A DNA stretch of 64,000 nucleotides from Planctomycetota bacterium (GCA_016191165.1 JACPPF010000039.1:1-64000), one strand, 5' to 3'; shown: positions 24,859-34,274, counted from the stretch's first letter. Notes: generated from the letters alone by a model not told the origin. Numbers and translations: made by a program.

Positions 24859-26037
24859 ATGGCGCGTAAATTTTTCGCAGCTTTCGCTTTCCTGGCACTA
24901 TTTGCCTTCTCCGTCGGGGCTCAGGACGACTTGAAGGATTTCGCGGCCAAGCAGCGCATCGCCGCGCAAAAACTCAAGGTGGAGGTGCGCGACGCGCTGG
25001 ATAACGCTCGCCGGCTGCAAAAGACCGACGCGACCGAGGCACGCTTCATCCTGGAACGCATGATTCGCAGGGTGCAGGCGGCCAGCGACCTGCTCACCGA
25101 GAGCGATCGCACGCCGCTGATTCGCAGCCTGCAAGCGCAGCTGGCCCAGGTCCACGCGGCCACGCGTGCCAAACGCATCATCGACGACCAGCGCCCGCCC
25201 TACCGCGATCCAGGCCGTCCGAGAACAACCAGGCCCGCCGCCGATCCCAACGATGGCCCGATCTCGGTCGCCAAGCGCTACATCGGCCCAGGCAAGGCGG
25301 CCCAGCAGACCTATGCCGACCTGATACGGCAGCGCGAGAGGAATCTCAACGCCATCAAACTGAGCATTGAAAAAGATCCACCGATCCCGACCGGCGACGT
25401 GCCGATCGCGTTTCCGTCGTACTGGAAGGAACTGACGAAGCGGGCCAAGGACCGCGTCAGCGCCAAGTTGACCGACAAGGAGAAGAAGGTTCTCAAGACG
25501 CTCAACTCGACGATCTCCGTCGAATACGAAGGGGACAAGTTCAAGACCGTCATTGGCGCCCTGCAAGACCGCACGGGCCTGAGCATCATCATCGACGAAG
25601 GCTCCTTGAAGGACGCCAATGCCGACTATGACGATCCGGTCAACTTCAAGGTGCAAAAGGTATCGGTTCGCACCGTCCTCAAGAAAATCCTCGGCGACAA
25701 GGGTTTGACTTACATCATCAAGGAAGGCGCGATTCAGGTAATGACGCCGAAGAAGGCCAGCGAATTCCTCGTCACCCGGACCTACCAGATCGATGATCTG
25801 ATCGCGCCCGATCCGCAGGTGCAGATGATGTTTGGCCCATTCGTGGCCCAGTTTCAAATGGCCCAGAACGCCCAGCAATTGATCAACCTGATCCAGATGA
25901 CGATTGAGCCGCAATACTGGCAGCCCAACGGCCCCGGCTCCATCACCTTCTTCTTCCCGACCCGCTCGCTCGTCATCCGCGCCAGCACCGAGATGCATTA
26001 TCAACTCGGCTCGCCGGGGTTGTTCGGCAATCGCTGA
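24859..26037 (+). CDS. Secreted protein with secretin N-domain-like region
   Basis: The 392-residue protein has a signal peptide (FFAAFAFLALFAFSVGAQ), a helical region (about 20-115), a basic linker, and from about residue 215 a segment like the secretin/TonB short N-terminal domain (TISVEYEGDKFKTVIGALQ). A second fold resembling a secretin N1 domain (TRTYQIDDLI ... TRSLVIRAS) follows. No secretin beta-barrel is present and no type II secretion genes are adjacent, so it may be an adaptor or an orphan. AACAGGAG supports the ATG at 24859. Confidence 0.7.
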   Translation: MARKFFAAFAFLALFAFSVGAQDDLKDFAAKQRIAAQKLKVEVRDALDNARRLQKTDATEARFILERMIRRVQAASDLLTESDRTPLIRSLQAQLAQVHAATRAKRIIDDQRPPYRDPGRPRTTRPAADPNDGPISVAKRYIGPGKAAQQTYADLIRQRERNLNAIKLSIEKDPPIPTGDVPIAFPSYWKELTKRAKDRVSAKLTDKEKKVLKTLNSTISVEYEGDKFKTVIGALQDRTGLSIIIDEGSLKDANADYDDPVNFKVQKVSVRTVLKKILGDKGLTYIIKEGAIQVMTPKKASEFLVTRTYQIDDLIAPDPQVQMMFGPFVAQFQMAQNAQQLINLIQMTIEPQYWQPNGPGSITFFFPTRSLVIRASTEMHYQLGSPGLFGNR

Positions 26038-26060
26038 AAAAACAGTTTGCTCATACAATG

Positions 26061-26092
26061 AACCTCGGCTTCATCGCCGAGGTTTTTTTTTT
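26061..26092 (+). terminator. Rho-independent terminator after the secretin-N-like gene
   Basis: The stem AACCTCGGC / GCCGAGGTT with a six-base loop is followed by ten T, starting 24 bp after the stop codon. Confidence 0.92.
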
Positions 26093-26106
26093 CATCGCCG
26101 CCGGTA

Positions 26107-26142
26107 GTTTAGCGCTCGCGCGACGCCTTGCGAGCGCTAAGC
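26107..26142. repeat. Palindromic repeat, family P4
   Basis: GTTTAGCGCTCGCG and CGAGCGCTAAGC pair. It lies before the cupin gene and is followed by a short GCCGCAAGCGGC hairpin also found in the 43.8-kb copy. Confidence 0.8.
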
Positions 26143-26167
26143 CGCAAGCGGCAAACGAGGTCCTGGC

Positions 26168-26497
26168 ATGTCTCTCTATTTCCCCACGAAAGATGATTGC
26201 GCTCACCACGCGATCTTCCCCGGCGTCAACATCATGACTTGCTCCACGGAGAAACTGATGCTTTCCTACGTTGATTTGCAGCCGCACGCCGTGGTCGCGG
26301 AACACAGCCACCCGCACGAACAGGTCGGCATCCTTCTGGCAGGAAAGGCCCTGTTCACCATCGGCGGGGAGGAGAAACTGTTGACCAGGGGAGACATGTG
26401 GCGCATTCCCGGCAACGTGAAGCACCGCGTCGTGGCTCTCGACGAGCCCGTGAAGGCCCTCGATATCTTCACACCGATCCGCGAGGACTATCGTTAA
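26168..26497 (+). CDS. Small cupin-domain protein
   Basis: The 109-residue single cupin has the metal-binding set H-x-H-x-E in EHSHPHEQVG and the second motif in PGNVKHRVVALDEP. It is cytosolic and probably binds a small carbonyl or sugar-derived ligand. It precedes an SDR gene, from which it is separated by a P4 repeat. The specific role is unknown. Confidence 0.85.
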   Translation: MSLYFPTKDDCAHHAIFPGVNIMTCSTEKLMLSYVDLQPHAVVAEHSHPHEQVGILLAGKALFTIGGEEKLLTRGDMWRIPGNVKHRVVALDEPVKALDIFTPIREDYR

Positions 26498-26506
26498 TCC
26501 GGTCAG

Positions 26507-26544
26507 CGTTTAGCGCCCGCCCGGCGCCGTGCGGTCGTTCAACG
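26507..26544. repeat. Palindromic repeat, family P4 (degenerate)
   Basis: CGTTTAGCGCCCGCCCGGCG with a weakened right arm GTTCAACG lies between the cupin and SDR genes. Confidence 0.65.
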
Positions 26545-26559
26545 CCGAGGAAGTATTCC

Positions 26560-27369
26560 ATGAACCTCAACCTCCGCAACCAGACTGCCGTCATCGTCGG
26601 CGCCGCGCGTGGGATCGGCCATGCCATCGCTCGCGAGTTCGCGCATGAGGGCGCCGACGTCGCACTCGTCGATCGCGAAACCAGCGTCGGCGACGCCGCG
26701 ATGGACATCGCGCGCGAGTTCGGCGCCAAGGTCAGCGCCTTCGTGGGCGATGTCACGGATTTCAGCGCCATGAAGCAGGCGGCCGAGAGGTTCAAGACCG
26801 ACCGCGGGCGGATCGACCACCTGGTGTTCGCGGTGGCCATCGGCTCGGGCAAGTTCGGCTTCCCGTTCTGGAATCTGGAGCCGGGCGATTGGCCTGGCGT
26901 GCTGGCGGTGAACGTGCAAGGCGCGGTGAACGCGGTTCATGCGTTTGCACCGTATTTCATTGACGCCAGGGCCGGGTCGATGCTGCTGAGCGCTTCGGTC
27001 GCGGGGCAGATCGGTTCGCAGACCGATCCGCCTTATAGCGCGTCCAAGGCGGCCGTCATCAATTTCATGCAATGCGCCGCCAAGGACCTCGCGGCTTACA
27101 ACGTGCGCGTCAACGCCCTGTGCCCCGGCATGGTCAAGACTGAACTCAACCGCTCGATCTGGGCCGCCTGGAATGACATGCAACCCGAGAACGCGAAGCA
27201 AGCCTACGATGACTGGGCGGGCGAAAAAATCCGCAAAGTCGTGCCGCTGGGCCAATGGCAAACCCCCGAGGAGATGGCGGCGATGGCGGTGTATCTCGCG
27301 TCGCCTCATGCCAAAAGCATCACCGGGCAATGCGTCAACGTCGATGGCGGTTTCGTGATGCACTGGTGA
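26560..27369 (+). CDS. Short-chain dehydrogenase/reductase
   Basis: The 269-residue enzyme has the NAD(P)-binding GAARGIG (14-20), NVQGAVNAV, the catalytic Ser in LLSASVAGQ, and Tyr159/Lys163 in YSASK. The C-terminal GQCVNVDGGF is typical. The start is the ATG at 26560 with GAGGAAG upstream, not the ORF-track start. Substrate unknown; the cupin neighbour hints at sugar or hydroxy-acid metabolism. Confidence 0.88.
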   Translation: MNLNLRNQTAVIVGAARGIGHAIAREFAHEGADVALVDRETSVGDAAMDIAREFGAKVSAFVGDVTDFSAMKQAAERFKTDRGRIDHLVFAVAIGSGKFGFPFWNLEPGDWPGVLAVNVQGAVNAVHAFAPYFIDARAGSMLLSASVAGQIGSQTDPPYSASKAAVINFMQCAAKDLAAYNVRVNALCPGMVKTELNRSIWAAWNDMQPENAKQAYDDWAGEKIRKVVPLGQWQTPEEMAAMAVYLASPHAKSITGQCVNVDGGFVMHW

Positions 27370-27380
27370 AATCAGTTGAC

Positions 27381-27415
27381 GTTTAGCGCTCGCCTGGCGC
27401 CATGCGAACGCTAAG
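27381..27415. repeat. Palindromic repeat, family P4
   Basis: GTTTAGCGCTCGCC and GCGAACGCTAAG pair, 12 bp after the SDR stop codon. Confidence 0.78.
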
Positions 27416-27434
27416 AGTGCCTAAAACAATGAAA

Positions 27435-27483
27435 GTAGGTCAGGCTTTCTAGCCTGACGGTCAGGCTGGAAAGCCTGACCTAC
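27435..27483. repeat. Palindromic repeat, family P2
   Basis: GTAGGTCAGGCTTTCTAGCC and its inverse ending AAAGCCTGACCTAC form a nearly continuous hairpin just before the sulfatase gene, next to a P4 copy. Confidence 0.88.
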
Positions 27484-27527
27484 TTCATTTCTTTGGACGC
27501 TCTAAATGTGAACAAGGAGAATCTGAG

Positions 27528-29000
27528 ATGATTCGATGGCTTCTTATCCCATGCCTGTGCGCTCTGGTTATTCCCTCTGCGCTGCACGCCCAGGCCAAAA
27601 AAAGACAGCCCAACATCATTTTCATCATGGCGGACGACCACGCCAACGCCGCCATCGGCGCCTACAAGTCCTGGCTGGGCCCGGTCGTGAAAACGCCCAA
27701 CCTGGACAAACTCGCCCGTCAGGGCATCCGCTTCACCAACTCCATGGTGACCAACTCGATCTGCACGCCAAGTCGTGCGGCCATCCTCACCGGGCAGTAT
27801 AGCCATAAGAACGGCGTCTACACACTTGCCGATCAACTCGACAAGAATCGCCAGCACCTTGCTCATTTTCTGCGCCAACTCGGATATCAAACCGCAATGA
27901 TCGGCAAATGGCATCTCGGCATCGACCCGACCGGATTCGACTACTGGAACATCTTGCCCGGCCAGGGCGTCTACATCAATCCCAGGCTGCGCGCGATGGG
28001 CATGACGAAGAAGGGCCTGAAGGAATACAAAGGCCAATATTCCACGGACGTCATAACCGATCTGTCGTTGGAGTGGCTGAAGAAGCGCGACAAGAAAAAG
28101 CCATTCATGCTCTTCTGCCATTTCAAGGCGCCGCACCGCCCGTGGGACCCGGCGCCGCGTTTCAAGGATCTGTACAAGGGCGTGATGATTCCCGAGCCGG
28201 AGACTTTGCAGGATGACTACAAGGGCCGCGCGAAACAAGTCGGCAATATCAAGATGCGCATCGGTCAGGATTTCAGCAAACGCGACCTGCAAATGGATAT
28301 CCCCAAGGACAAGTCGGCGGAGGAGCTTCGCAAGTGGGCCTATCAGCATTACCTGAAGCGTTACCTCTCGTGCATCGCCGCCGTCGATGAGAACGTCGGC
28401 CGCCTGATGGCCTACCTCGATGCCGAAGGGCTAACCGAGGACACGATCGTCATATACACGTCCGATCAGGGTTTCTTTCTCGGCGAGCACGGCTGGTACG
28501 ACAAGCGCCTGATGTACGAACCCTGCTTGACAACACCGCTCATCATCCGCTGGCCGGGGCAAACGAAACCGGGAACTGTCAACGATGACATGATCCTCAA
28601 CATCGATCATGCGCCGACCTTTCTCGACATCGCCGGCGCGGCAGCGAAGAAGGAAATGCAGGGCAAGAGCTACAAATCGATCCTCCAGGGCAAGACGCCG
28701 CCGGGCTGGCGTCAGTCGATCTATTACCGTTACTGGATGCACCTGGATGGGTCGCACAACGTCCCCGCCCATTACGGCGTGCGAACCAGGCGGCACACCC
28801 TCATCCATTACTATGGCAAACACCTGGACATGAAGGGCGCCCGGAAAATGAACCTGATGCCGGAATGGGAACTGTTCGATCGCCAGAAAGATCCGCGGCA
28901 AATACGCAACGTTTATGCTGATCCGACGTATGCGGCCACGGTGCGCGAGTTGCGGGTGGAACTCGATCGCCTGCGACGGGAATTCGGAGACGAGCGATAA
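27528..29000 (+). CDS. Secreted sulfatase
   Basis: The 490-residue protein has a signal peptide (LLIPCLCALVIPSALHAQ), the metal-binding start NIIFIMADDH, and the C-T-P-S-R motif whose Cys79 is converted to formylglycine. Later motifs GKWHLG and YTSDQGFFLGEHGWYDKR are also present. It is expected to hydrolyse sulfate esters of polysaccharides in the periplasm. Planctomycetes carry many such enzymes. AAGGAG supports the ATG at 27528. No maturation enzyme gene is adjacent. Confidence 0.93.
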   Translation: MIRWLLIPCLCALVIPSALHAQAKKRQPNIIFIMADDHANAAIGAYKSWLGPVVKTPNLDKLARQGIRFTNSMVTNSICTPSRAAILTGQYSHKNGVYTLADQLDKNRQHLAHFLRQLGYQTAMIGKWHLGIDPTGFDYWNILPGQGVYINPRLRAMGMTKKGLKEYKGQYSTDVITDLSLEWLKKRDKKKPFMLFCHFKAPHRPWDPAPRFKDLYKGVMIPEPETLQDDYKGRAKQVGNIKMRIGQDFSKRDLQMDIPKDKSAEELRKWAYQHYLKRYLSCIAAVDENVGRLMAYLDAEGLTEDTIVIYTSDQGFFLGEHGWYDKRLMYEPCLTTPLIIRWPGQTKPGTVNDDMILNIDHAPTFLDIAGAAAKKEMQGKSYKSILQGKTPPGWRQSIYYRYWMHLDGSHNVPAHYGVRTRRHTLIHYYGKHLDMKGARKMNLMPEWELFDRQKDPRQIRNVYADPTYAATVRELRVELDRLRREFGDER

Positions 29001-29002
29001 TT

Positions 29003-29040
29003 CGTTGAGCGCCCGCGCCGCGCCATGCGGGCGCTTTACG
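29003..29040. repeat. Palindromic repeat, family P4
   Basis: CGTTGAGCGCCCGCG and its imperfect inverse GCGGGCGCTTTACG separate the sulfatase and the amidohydrolase genes. Confidence 0.72.
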
Positions 29041-29055
29041 AAAAGGGACGACCAC

Positions 29056-30288
29056 ATGGGTTCCGTCATCATCGAAGGCCGCCTTGCCGACATCGATGGC
29101 GTGCGGCACGGGCAGATCGCCATCGAGGCCGGCGTCATCACCGCGGTCGGTGAAAGACTCGGCCCGCCCAACCACGTCTTCAGCGACGGTTGCCTGATCT
29201 TCGCCGGCATGGGCGACATTCACATCCACGCCCGGGAAGACGTGACGCAAAAAGAAACGCACAAGGAGACGTTCGCCTGCGCCGCCGCCGCGGCACTGCA
29301 TGGCGGCGTCTTGCATGTTGCGGACATGCCGAATAACCCCGCCGCTCCGATCGACGACGCCACTTATGCGGTCAAGGAAACGCTGCTGCTCACGCAGGGC
29401 CTGCCGGTGACGTTCACGTTGTATGGCGGCATCGGGCCGGGGACGAAGCCGTTAGTACGAAATGTCCCCTACAAGGCCTACATGGGGCCGAGCGTGGGCG
29501 ATCTGTATTTTTCCACGCTGGAACAACTCGATGCCACGTTGTCAAACTACGTTGGGCGGGCGGTCAGTTTTCATTGCGAGGATCCGGGGTTGCTGGAAAA
29601 GCACAAGATGGCGCCGACGCACGAGGAGCGCCGACCGGCCGAATGCGAGTTAAGCGCGACGCGGTTCGCGCTGGCGATGATCGAGAAACATCGGCTCTCG
29701 GGCAAGCTGTGCCACTATTCGGTGGGCGAGGGATTGCCGCTCATTCGCGCCGCGAAGGCGCGCGGCGTCAGAGTGACCGCGGAGGTGACGCCGCACCATC
29801 TATTCTTCGATACCGCGCAGGTGACGGCTGCCAACAGGGCGTGGATGCAGATGAATCCGCCGCTGCGTTCGCCGAGCGATCGGGAGGCGATGCTCGAAGC
29901 GCTGCGCGACGGCACGGCCGACTACCTCGCGACCGATCACGCGCCGCACACGCTGGCTGAGAAGGAACGTGGGGTGTCCGGGCAACCGCACCTGGACACC
30001 TATGGGCCGTTCGTCACCTGGTTGATTGTCGAGAAGGGTTTCACGCCGGCCCGCATTGCCGCGATCTGCTCGGCGAATCCGGGGGCGTTTGTCAATGCCT
30101 ACCAAAAAGAGAGGTGGGGCCGCCTGCTGCCGGGATACGTCGGTTCGCTCACGGTGCTGAATTTGAGGAAGCCGACCACGATTCGCCGCGAGGATTTGAA
30201 AACGAAGTGCGGCTGGAGCCCGTTCGAGGGAATAACGTTTCCTGGGAGCGTGGAGGCGGTTTTCGTGCGTGGGCAAGTTTACGTTTAG
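29056..30288 (+). CDS. Dihydroorotase-like amidohydrolase
   Basis: The 410-residue protein has the metal-binding HIHAR motif (dihydroorotases have HxHxR), DMPNNP, the KAYMG segment with the lysine that may be carboxylated, HCEDPGLL, TPHHLFF and the catalytic Asp in ATDHAPHT. It probably opens or closes a cyclic amide as in pyrimidine synthesis, but related hydantoinase-like roles are possible. The start is the ATG at 29056 (AAAGGG upstream). Its stop TAG is the TTTAG of the following P4 repeat. Confidence 0.85.
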   Translation: MGSVIIEGRLADIDGVRHGQIAIEAGVITAVGERLGPPNHVFSDGCLIFAGMGDIHIHAREDVTQKETHKETFACAAAAALHGGVLHVADMPNNPAAPIDDATYAVKETLLLTQGLPVTFTLYGGIGPGTKPLVRNVPYKAYMGPSVGDLYFSTLEQLDATLSNYVGRAVSFHCEDPGLLEKHKMAPTHEERRPAECELSATRFALAMIEKHRLSGKLCHYSVGEGLPLIRAAKARGVRVTAEVTPHHLFFDTAQVTAANRAWMQMNPPLRSPSDREAMLEALRDGTADYLATDHAPHTLAEKERGVSGQPHLDTYGPFVTWLIVEKGFTPARIAAICSANPGAFVNAYQKERWGRLLPGYVGSLTVLNLRKPTTIRREDLKTKCGWSPFEGITFPGSVEAVFVRGQVYV

Positions 30289-30319
30289 CGCTCGCGCGGC
30301 GCCACGCGGGCGCTAAACG
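30281..30319. repeat. Palindromic repeat, family P4, overlapping a stop codon
   Basis: This is the best-conserved P4 copy: ACGTTTAGCGCTCGCG and CGCGGGCGCTAAACG. The first arm contains the stop codon of the amidohydrolase. Confidence 0.85.
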
Positions 30320-30330
30320 AATTCAGCCAA

Positions 30331-31170
30331 TCAAATCCACAACTTGACCCGTGCACGCAACCCCGCCGGCAACTTCGCATCCACGATGCGGCGAATTTCG
30401 TTCCCTTGATAGCGCGTACTGAAATGGCCGCACACGATCAGCTCGTTCTTGAAGCGATCGGCACGCTCGATGAAGTCGTCCAGATGCATGTGCCCGAACT
30501 TGTGAATCTTCTCACGGCGGTGCTTGGCGCGGATGAAGCTCATCTCGGTAATCAGGACCTTCGCCTCATAGACCGGCGGAAAGCCGTCCAGGCCGCCTGG
30601 GCTCGTGTCGCCCGTGTAGGCCAGAATGGGCGTGCGGATTTCGCGCGTGACCTGGGTGCCGGAGAGACGCAGGTCGCGAATCTGGTCGCCGGGCAAGCCG
30701 TGGTATTCTTCTTTTAGCTTGTTACGGCGATCCCAGATGAGGTAGCCGACCGACGGGATCGTGTGCGTGGTCTCGAAGACGCTGATAACCAATTCGCGCG
30801 ACAGGTCGATCTCCTGCCCCGGCTTGACGCCGACGAGGTTGCACGCCTGCCGGCCGCGATCGAGGCGCTGCATGAGGTTCAGGATGCGGCGCACGTCGTC
30901 GATGGCGTATTCGGGCAGGTAGATCGTGGGCGGCTCCATCTTCATCATGCGGCGGCGCGCGACGTAGATGGGCAGGGCGGCCATGTGGTCGAGGTGCATG
31001 TGCGTGAGCAGCCAGGTCCCGGTGCCCATGAAGTCCCACGGCTGGGCGCCGAGGTCGAAGCCGACTTTCAGTTCGGGAATGCGCCAGTAGCTTTGCACCG
31101 CCGCGCGCGAGTAGCCCTCGATGGTCAGGCCGCCGTGTTTGTGGCTCAGGATGGGTGCGTTGTCGAGCAT
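30331..31170 (-). CDS. Metallo-beta-lactamase-fold hydrolase, RNase Z-like
   Basis: The 279-residue protein has the metal site THMHLDHMA, later [17 protein letters not shown] and the C-terminal GHFSTRY, in the order of RNase Z/ElaC-type MBL enzymes. It lacks an evident exosite arm, so tRNA 3' processing is possible but not proven. I used the ATG at 31170; the ORF track begins one codon earlier at TTG. A P3 palindrome lies directly upstream and there is no clear ribosome-binding site. Confidence 0.8.
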   Translation of the reverse strand: MLDNAPILSHKHGGLTIEGYSRAAVQSYWRIPELKVGFDLGAQPWDFMGTGTWLLTHMHLDHMAALPIYVARRRMMKMEPPTIYLPEYAIDDVRRILNLMQRLDRGRQACNLVGVKPGQEIDLSRELVISVFETTHTIPSVGYLIWDRRNKLKEEYHGLPGDQIRDLRLSGTQVTREIRTPILAYTGDTSPGGLDGFPPVYEAKVLITEMSFIRAKHRREKIHKFGHMHLDDFIERADRFKNELIVCGHFSTRYQGNEIRRIVDAKLPAGLRARVKLWI

Positions 31171-31183
31171 CAAAAAACGTATT

Positions 31184-31279
31184 CTCGTTTAGCCGCGACC
31201 CGCGGGGGAGCGCGGGCCGGCCGCCTGGCGAACGCATGGAATTCCGCCCGCGCTCCTCTGCGGGTCGCGGCTAAACGAG
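31184..31279. repeat. Palindromic repeat, family P3
   Basis: CTCGTTTAGCCGCGACCCGC and GCGGGTCGCGGCTAAACGAG are exact inverse ends of a 96-bp element between the MBL and M16 genes. Confidence 0.9.
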
Positions 31280-31283
31280 GGCA

Positions 31284-34043
31284 TTATTTCTTCTTGTTGA
31301 AATCGCCCGCGCGGACGATCACCAGTCTTCCAGAAGAGAGGTGCGCCGCCAGGGCCCGGTTCACGTCCTTCACCGTGACAGCGGCAATTTTTTTCTCCAG
31401 CTCGGCCTGGTAGGCGAAGGTGCGCTTGAGGTAAAGTCCCTCGCGCAAGAGCGACGCCAGCGTCCCGTCCTTGCCGCGATCCTGGCGCAGGTTTTCGAGC
31501 GTGGACTTGATCGCGATTCTCAACTCCTCCTCGGTGACGCCCTTCTTGACGATTCGGTCCAGCTCTTCCGAAGCGGCCTTGTCCGCCTTTTCCATGACCT
31601 TGGGTTCGCACGATGCGTAAATCAAGAATCGGCTCACCTTGTCCTTGGCGCCCACGGAAAGGTACGAACTGGCGCCGTAGCTCCAGCCTTCTTTTTGGCG
31701 AAAACGATCCACCAGGCGCGACGTGAAGCTGCCGCCGAGGATTTCGTTCCCCATTTCGAGGGCGGGATAATCCGCCGCGGAATCGTCCAGGGGAAACGTG
31801 AAGGCCGCGACGAACACGGCGTTTTCCTTGTCGGGTGTGTTGATCGTCAGTCTGGTTGCCTTGACATCCTTCACCAGCACGCTGGGTATGCGCCGGTAGG
31901 GCACGGTGGGAGTCCAGTCGCTGAAGATGGTTTCAAGCTGTTTGAGCACGTCATCGGAATCGAAATCACCCACGAGGGCCAGCTCACCGACGGCGCCGCC
32001 GACTTGTTCCTGGTAGAGCTTGGCGACATCCTCGCGTTTGAGCTTGGCCAGCCGGGCGAGCGATTCCTTGTGCGTCGGGACATAATGGATGCTCGTCGGC
32101 GGATGGGGATTGAGCGTGCGCAGCAAGGCGTTGATGGCCAATCCCTGCGGATCGACCATCGTCTGCTCGATTCCCTGCTTGCGGAGTTGCTTGATTTCCG
32201 CCAGTTCCGCGGCCGGGAAGGTCGGCTCGCGCAGGATTTCCCGAATGAGACCCAGGACTTTGTCATGTTGGCCGCGCTTGGTGTCCCAGGTCACATTGAG
32301 CACGCCGAGCCCGCTGGTCAAATTCAGGGACGACTTGAGGATGTCCAGTTGCTCGACGATTTGTTGCCGACTGCGGTTCTTCGTGCCGCGGACGAGCATG
32401 GTGCCCAGGGCGGCGGCGGCGAATTCATTTCCCACGAGGGACTCCTCGTTCCCGAAGCGCAGCGTGAGTCGGCCGGACACGGTTTCGCCACGCGATTTCT
32501 TGGGGAACAGAGCGACCTTGAGGCCCGACTTGAGCTGCAAGCGGCGCACGCGTTTCTCGATGTTTTCGGGCGTGGCGTCGAACGATTCACCCTTGGCGAC
32601 GGCCTTGCCTCCCTTGAAATCCTTGACCAGGTTGGCGATATTGGGACCCTGCGGGATCGGCGTACGCGTCGCCTTGAGGGTGGGCAGGAACAACCCTGCG
32701 GTGCGATTGCTGCTTCGCAAATACTTGACGGCCACGCGATTGACATCGGCGGCCTTGAGCTTGGCGATGCGGTCGCGGTGGACGAACAGCAGGCGCCAGT
32801 CGCCGGCGCCGATCCATTCGCTCAGTTCAAGCGCCGTCGCGGTGCTCTTGGTCATGACCTGGGCGCGAAAGGACAGGTATTTGCGAACCATACGTTTGAC
32901 TTCGTCCTCGGTGATGGGCTTCTCGGCAAGCTTTTCCAGTTCGGCGATCATCAGGTCGCGGACTTCTTCGGGCCGGACGCCGTCGAGCACCTGGGCGGTC
33001 ATCTCGATCGTGCCGGGGTCGTGCCAGTTGGTCACGTTGTAATCGATGGAAGTCGCTTTTTTCTTTTCCACAAGGGTTTTGAAAAGCCGCCCTGACGGCG
33101 TGTCACCGAGCACCAGCCCGAGGATTTCACAGGCGGCGTTGTCTTCATGCGCGGTGGCGGGGATGTGATACATCAGCCCGGCAACCGCGACTTTGCCGAC
33201 CCGGCGCAAGGTGACCGAGCGCTCGCCGTCCTGGGCTGGCTCCTCGGTGTAGGTTTTTTCGATGGGCGTCGCCGGCGCCTTCAAGACGCCGAAGTATTTG
33301 CTCACATGCGCCAGGGCCTTCTTCTCGTCGAACTTGCCGCTGACGACGAGGACCACGTTGTCAACGCGGTAGTATTTCTTATAGAAGGCGTGCAGGCGCT
33401 CGGCGGGAACGCGTTCGATGTCGGCCCGATTGCCGATGGTTGATTTGCCGTAGTTGTGCCATTCAAACGCCACCGCCATCATGCGCTGATTGAGAATGGA
33501 ACGCGGGTTGTTTTCGCCGATCTCGAATTCATTTCGCACGACGCTCATCTCCTTGGCGAGATCCTCGCGGCGGATGAAGGCGGTATGCAGGCGGTCGGCT
33601 TCCATTTCCAGCGCGAAGCGGAGGTTGTCATCGCTGGCCGGAAAAGCTTCGTAGTAGTTGGTGCGGTCTACCCAGGTGGTGGCGTTGTATTCCTTCTTGG
33701 AAACGCCGCGGGATTGCATTGCCTTGTCGAGGATTTCCACGGTGGGATAGAGCTTGGCTCCCTTGAAGAGCATGTGCTCCAGAAGATGGGCCATACCCGT
33801 CTCGCCGTAGCCTTCGTGCCGGCTGCCGACCAGGACGGTCATGTTGATGGTGACGGTGGGAGATGAAGGATCGGGGAAAGAAAGGAAACGCAGGCCGTTC
33901 GGGAAACTGTATTCGGTGATACCTTCAATGGTAACGACCTTTTTGTACGCTGCTTCCTTGTCTTGCGCATAGAGGCCCGGGACGAACGCCAGCAGGGCGA
34001 ACGCAAAGGTGAAAAGACGAACAGCATTGGCGAAGCGTTTCAT
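31284..34043 (-). CDS. Secreted M16 family zinc peptidase, two-domain
   Basis: The 919-residue protein has a signal peptide (LFTFAFALLAFVPGLYAQ), the inverted zinc motif HLLEH (86-90) with the downstream Glu in RNEFEIGE, and a second M16-like half without the motif. This is the clamshell structure of pitrilysin/insulinase-type peptidases. It probably degrades peptides in the periplasm. GAGGAG lies upstream of the chosen ATG at 34043. It is transcribed away from the lipoprotein gene. Confidence 0.92.
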   Translation of the reverse strand: MKRFANAVRLFTFAFALLAFVPGLYAQDKEAAYKKVVTIEGITEYSFPNGLRFLSFPDPSSPTVTINMTVLVGSRHEGYGETGMAHLLEHMLFKGAKLYPTVEILDKAMQSRGVSKKEYNATTWVDRTNYYEAFPASDDNLRFALEMEADRLHTAFIRREDLAKEMSVVRNEFEIGENNPRSILNQRMMAVAFEWHNYGKSTIGNRADIERVPAERLHAFYKKYYRVDNVVLVVSGKFDEKKALAHVSKYFGVLKAPATPIEKTYTEEPAQDGERSVTLRRVGKVAVAGLMYHIPATAHEDNAACEILGLVLGDTPSGRLFKTLVEKKKATSIDYNVTNWHDPGTIEMTAQVLDGVRPEEVRDLMIAELEKLAEKPITEDEVKRMVRKYLSFRAQVMTKSTATALELSEWIGAGDWRLLFVHRDRIAKLKAADVNRVAVKYLRSSNRTAGLFLPTLKATRTPIPQGPNIANLVKDFKGGKAVAKGESFDATPENIEKRVRRLQLKSGLKVALFPKKSRGETVSGRLTLRFGNEESLVGNEFAAAALGTMLVRGTKNRSRQQIVEQLDILKSSLNLTSGLGVLNVTWDTKRGQHDKVLGLIREILREPTFPAAELAEIKQLRKQGIEQTMVDPQGLAINALLRTLNPHPPTSIHYVPTHKESLARLAKLKREDVAKLYQEQVGGAVGELALVGDFDSDDVLKQLETIFSDWTPTVPYRRIPSVLVKDVKATRLTINTPDKENAVFVAAFTFPLDDSAADYPALEMGNEILGGSFTSRLVDRFRQKEGWSYGASSYLSVGAKDKVSRFLIYASCEPKVMEKADKAASEELDRIVKKGVTEEELRIAIKSTLENLRQDRGKDGTLASLLREGLYLKRTFAYQAELEKKIAAVTVKDVNRALAAHLSSGRLVIVRAGDFNKKK

Positions 34044-34163
34044 TCCTTGACTCCTCTTTGCCGATATTGGAGGCGATGAATTCGTTCCGCCCATTGTAGG
34101 GCGCTATCGAAGCCGGGAAAACCTGTACATCTCGCCTTGACGGAAAAGTCGCGTGCGGGCATA

Positions 34164-34257
34164 TTCTCCCCCTCTCCTTTTGGGAGAGGGGTCAGGGGTG
34201 AGGGCGGAAGCAAAACTACCCTCACCCCCAACCCCTCTCCCAAAGGGAGAGGGGAGA
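34164..34257. repeat. Palindromic repeat, family P5
   Basis: CCCCTCTCCTTTTGGGAGAGGGG and the second arm ACCCCTCTCCCAAAGGGAGAGG form nested inversions. The right end lies next to the ribosome-binding site of the glycine-zipper lipoprotein gene. A single-arm relative sits in the aminotransferase gene at 4318-4353. Confidence 0.88.
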
Positions 34258-34274
34258 AAAAAGGGAGGCGAACC

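Noticed and set aside
26107-30319. CRISPR-like spacing of P4 repeats
   Set aside because: The copies are more than 350 bp apart and separated by genes; there are no regular spacers and no cas genes.
31341-33095. 584-residue plus-strand ORF
   Set aside because: It lies opposite the M16 peptidase gene, whose motifs and signal peptide are clear.
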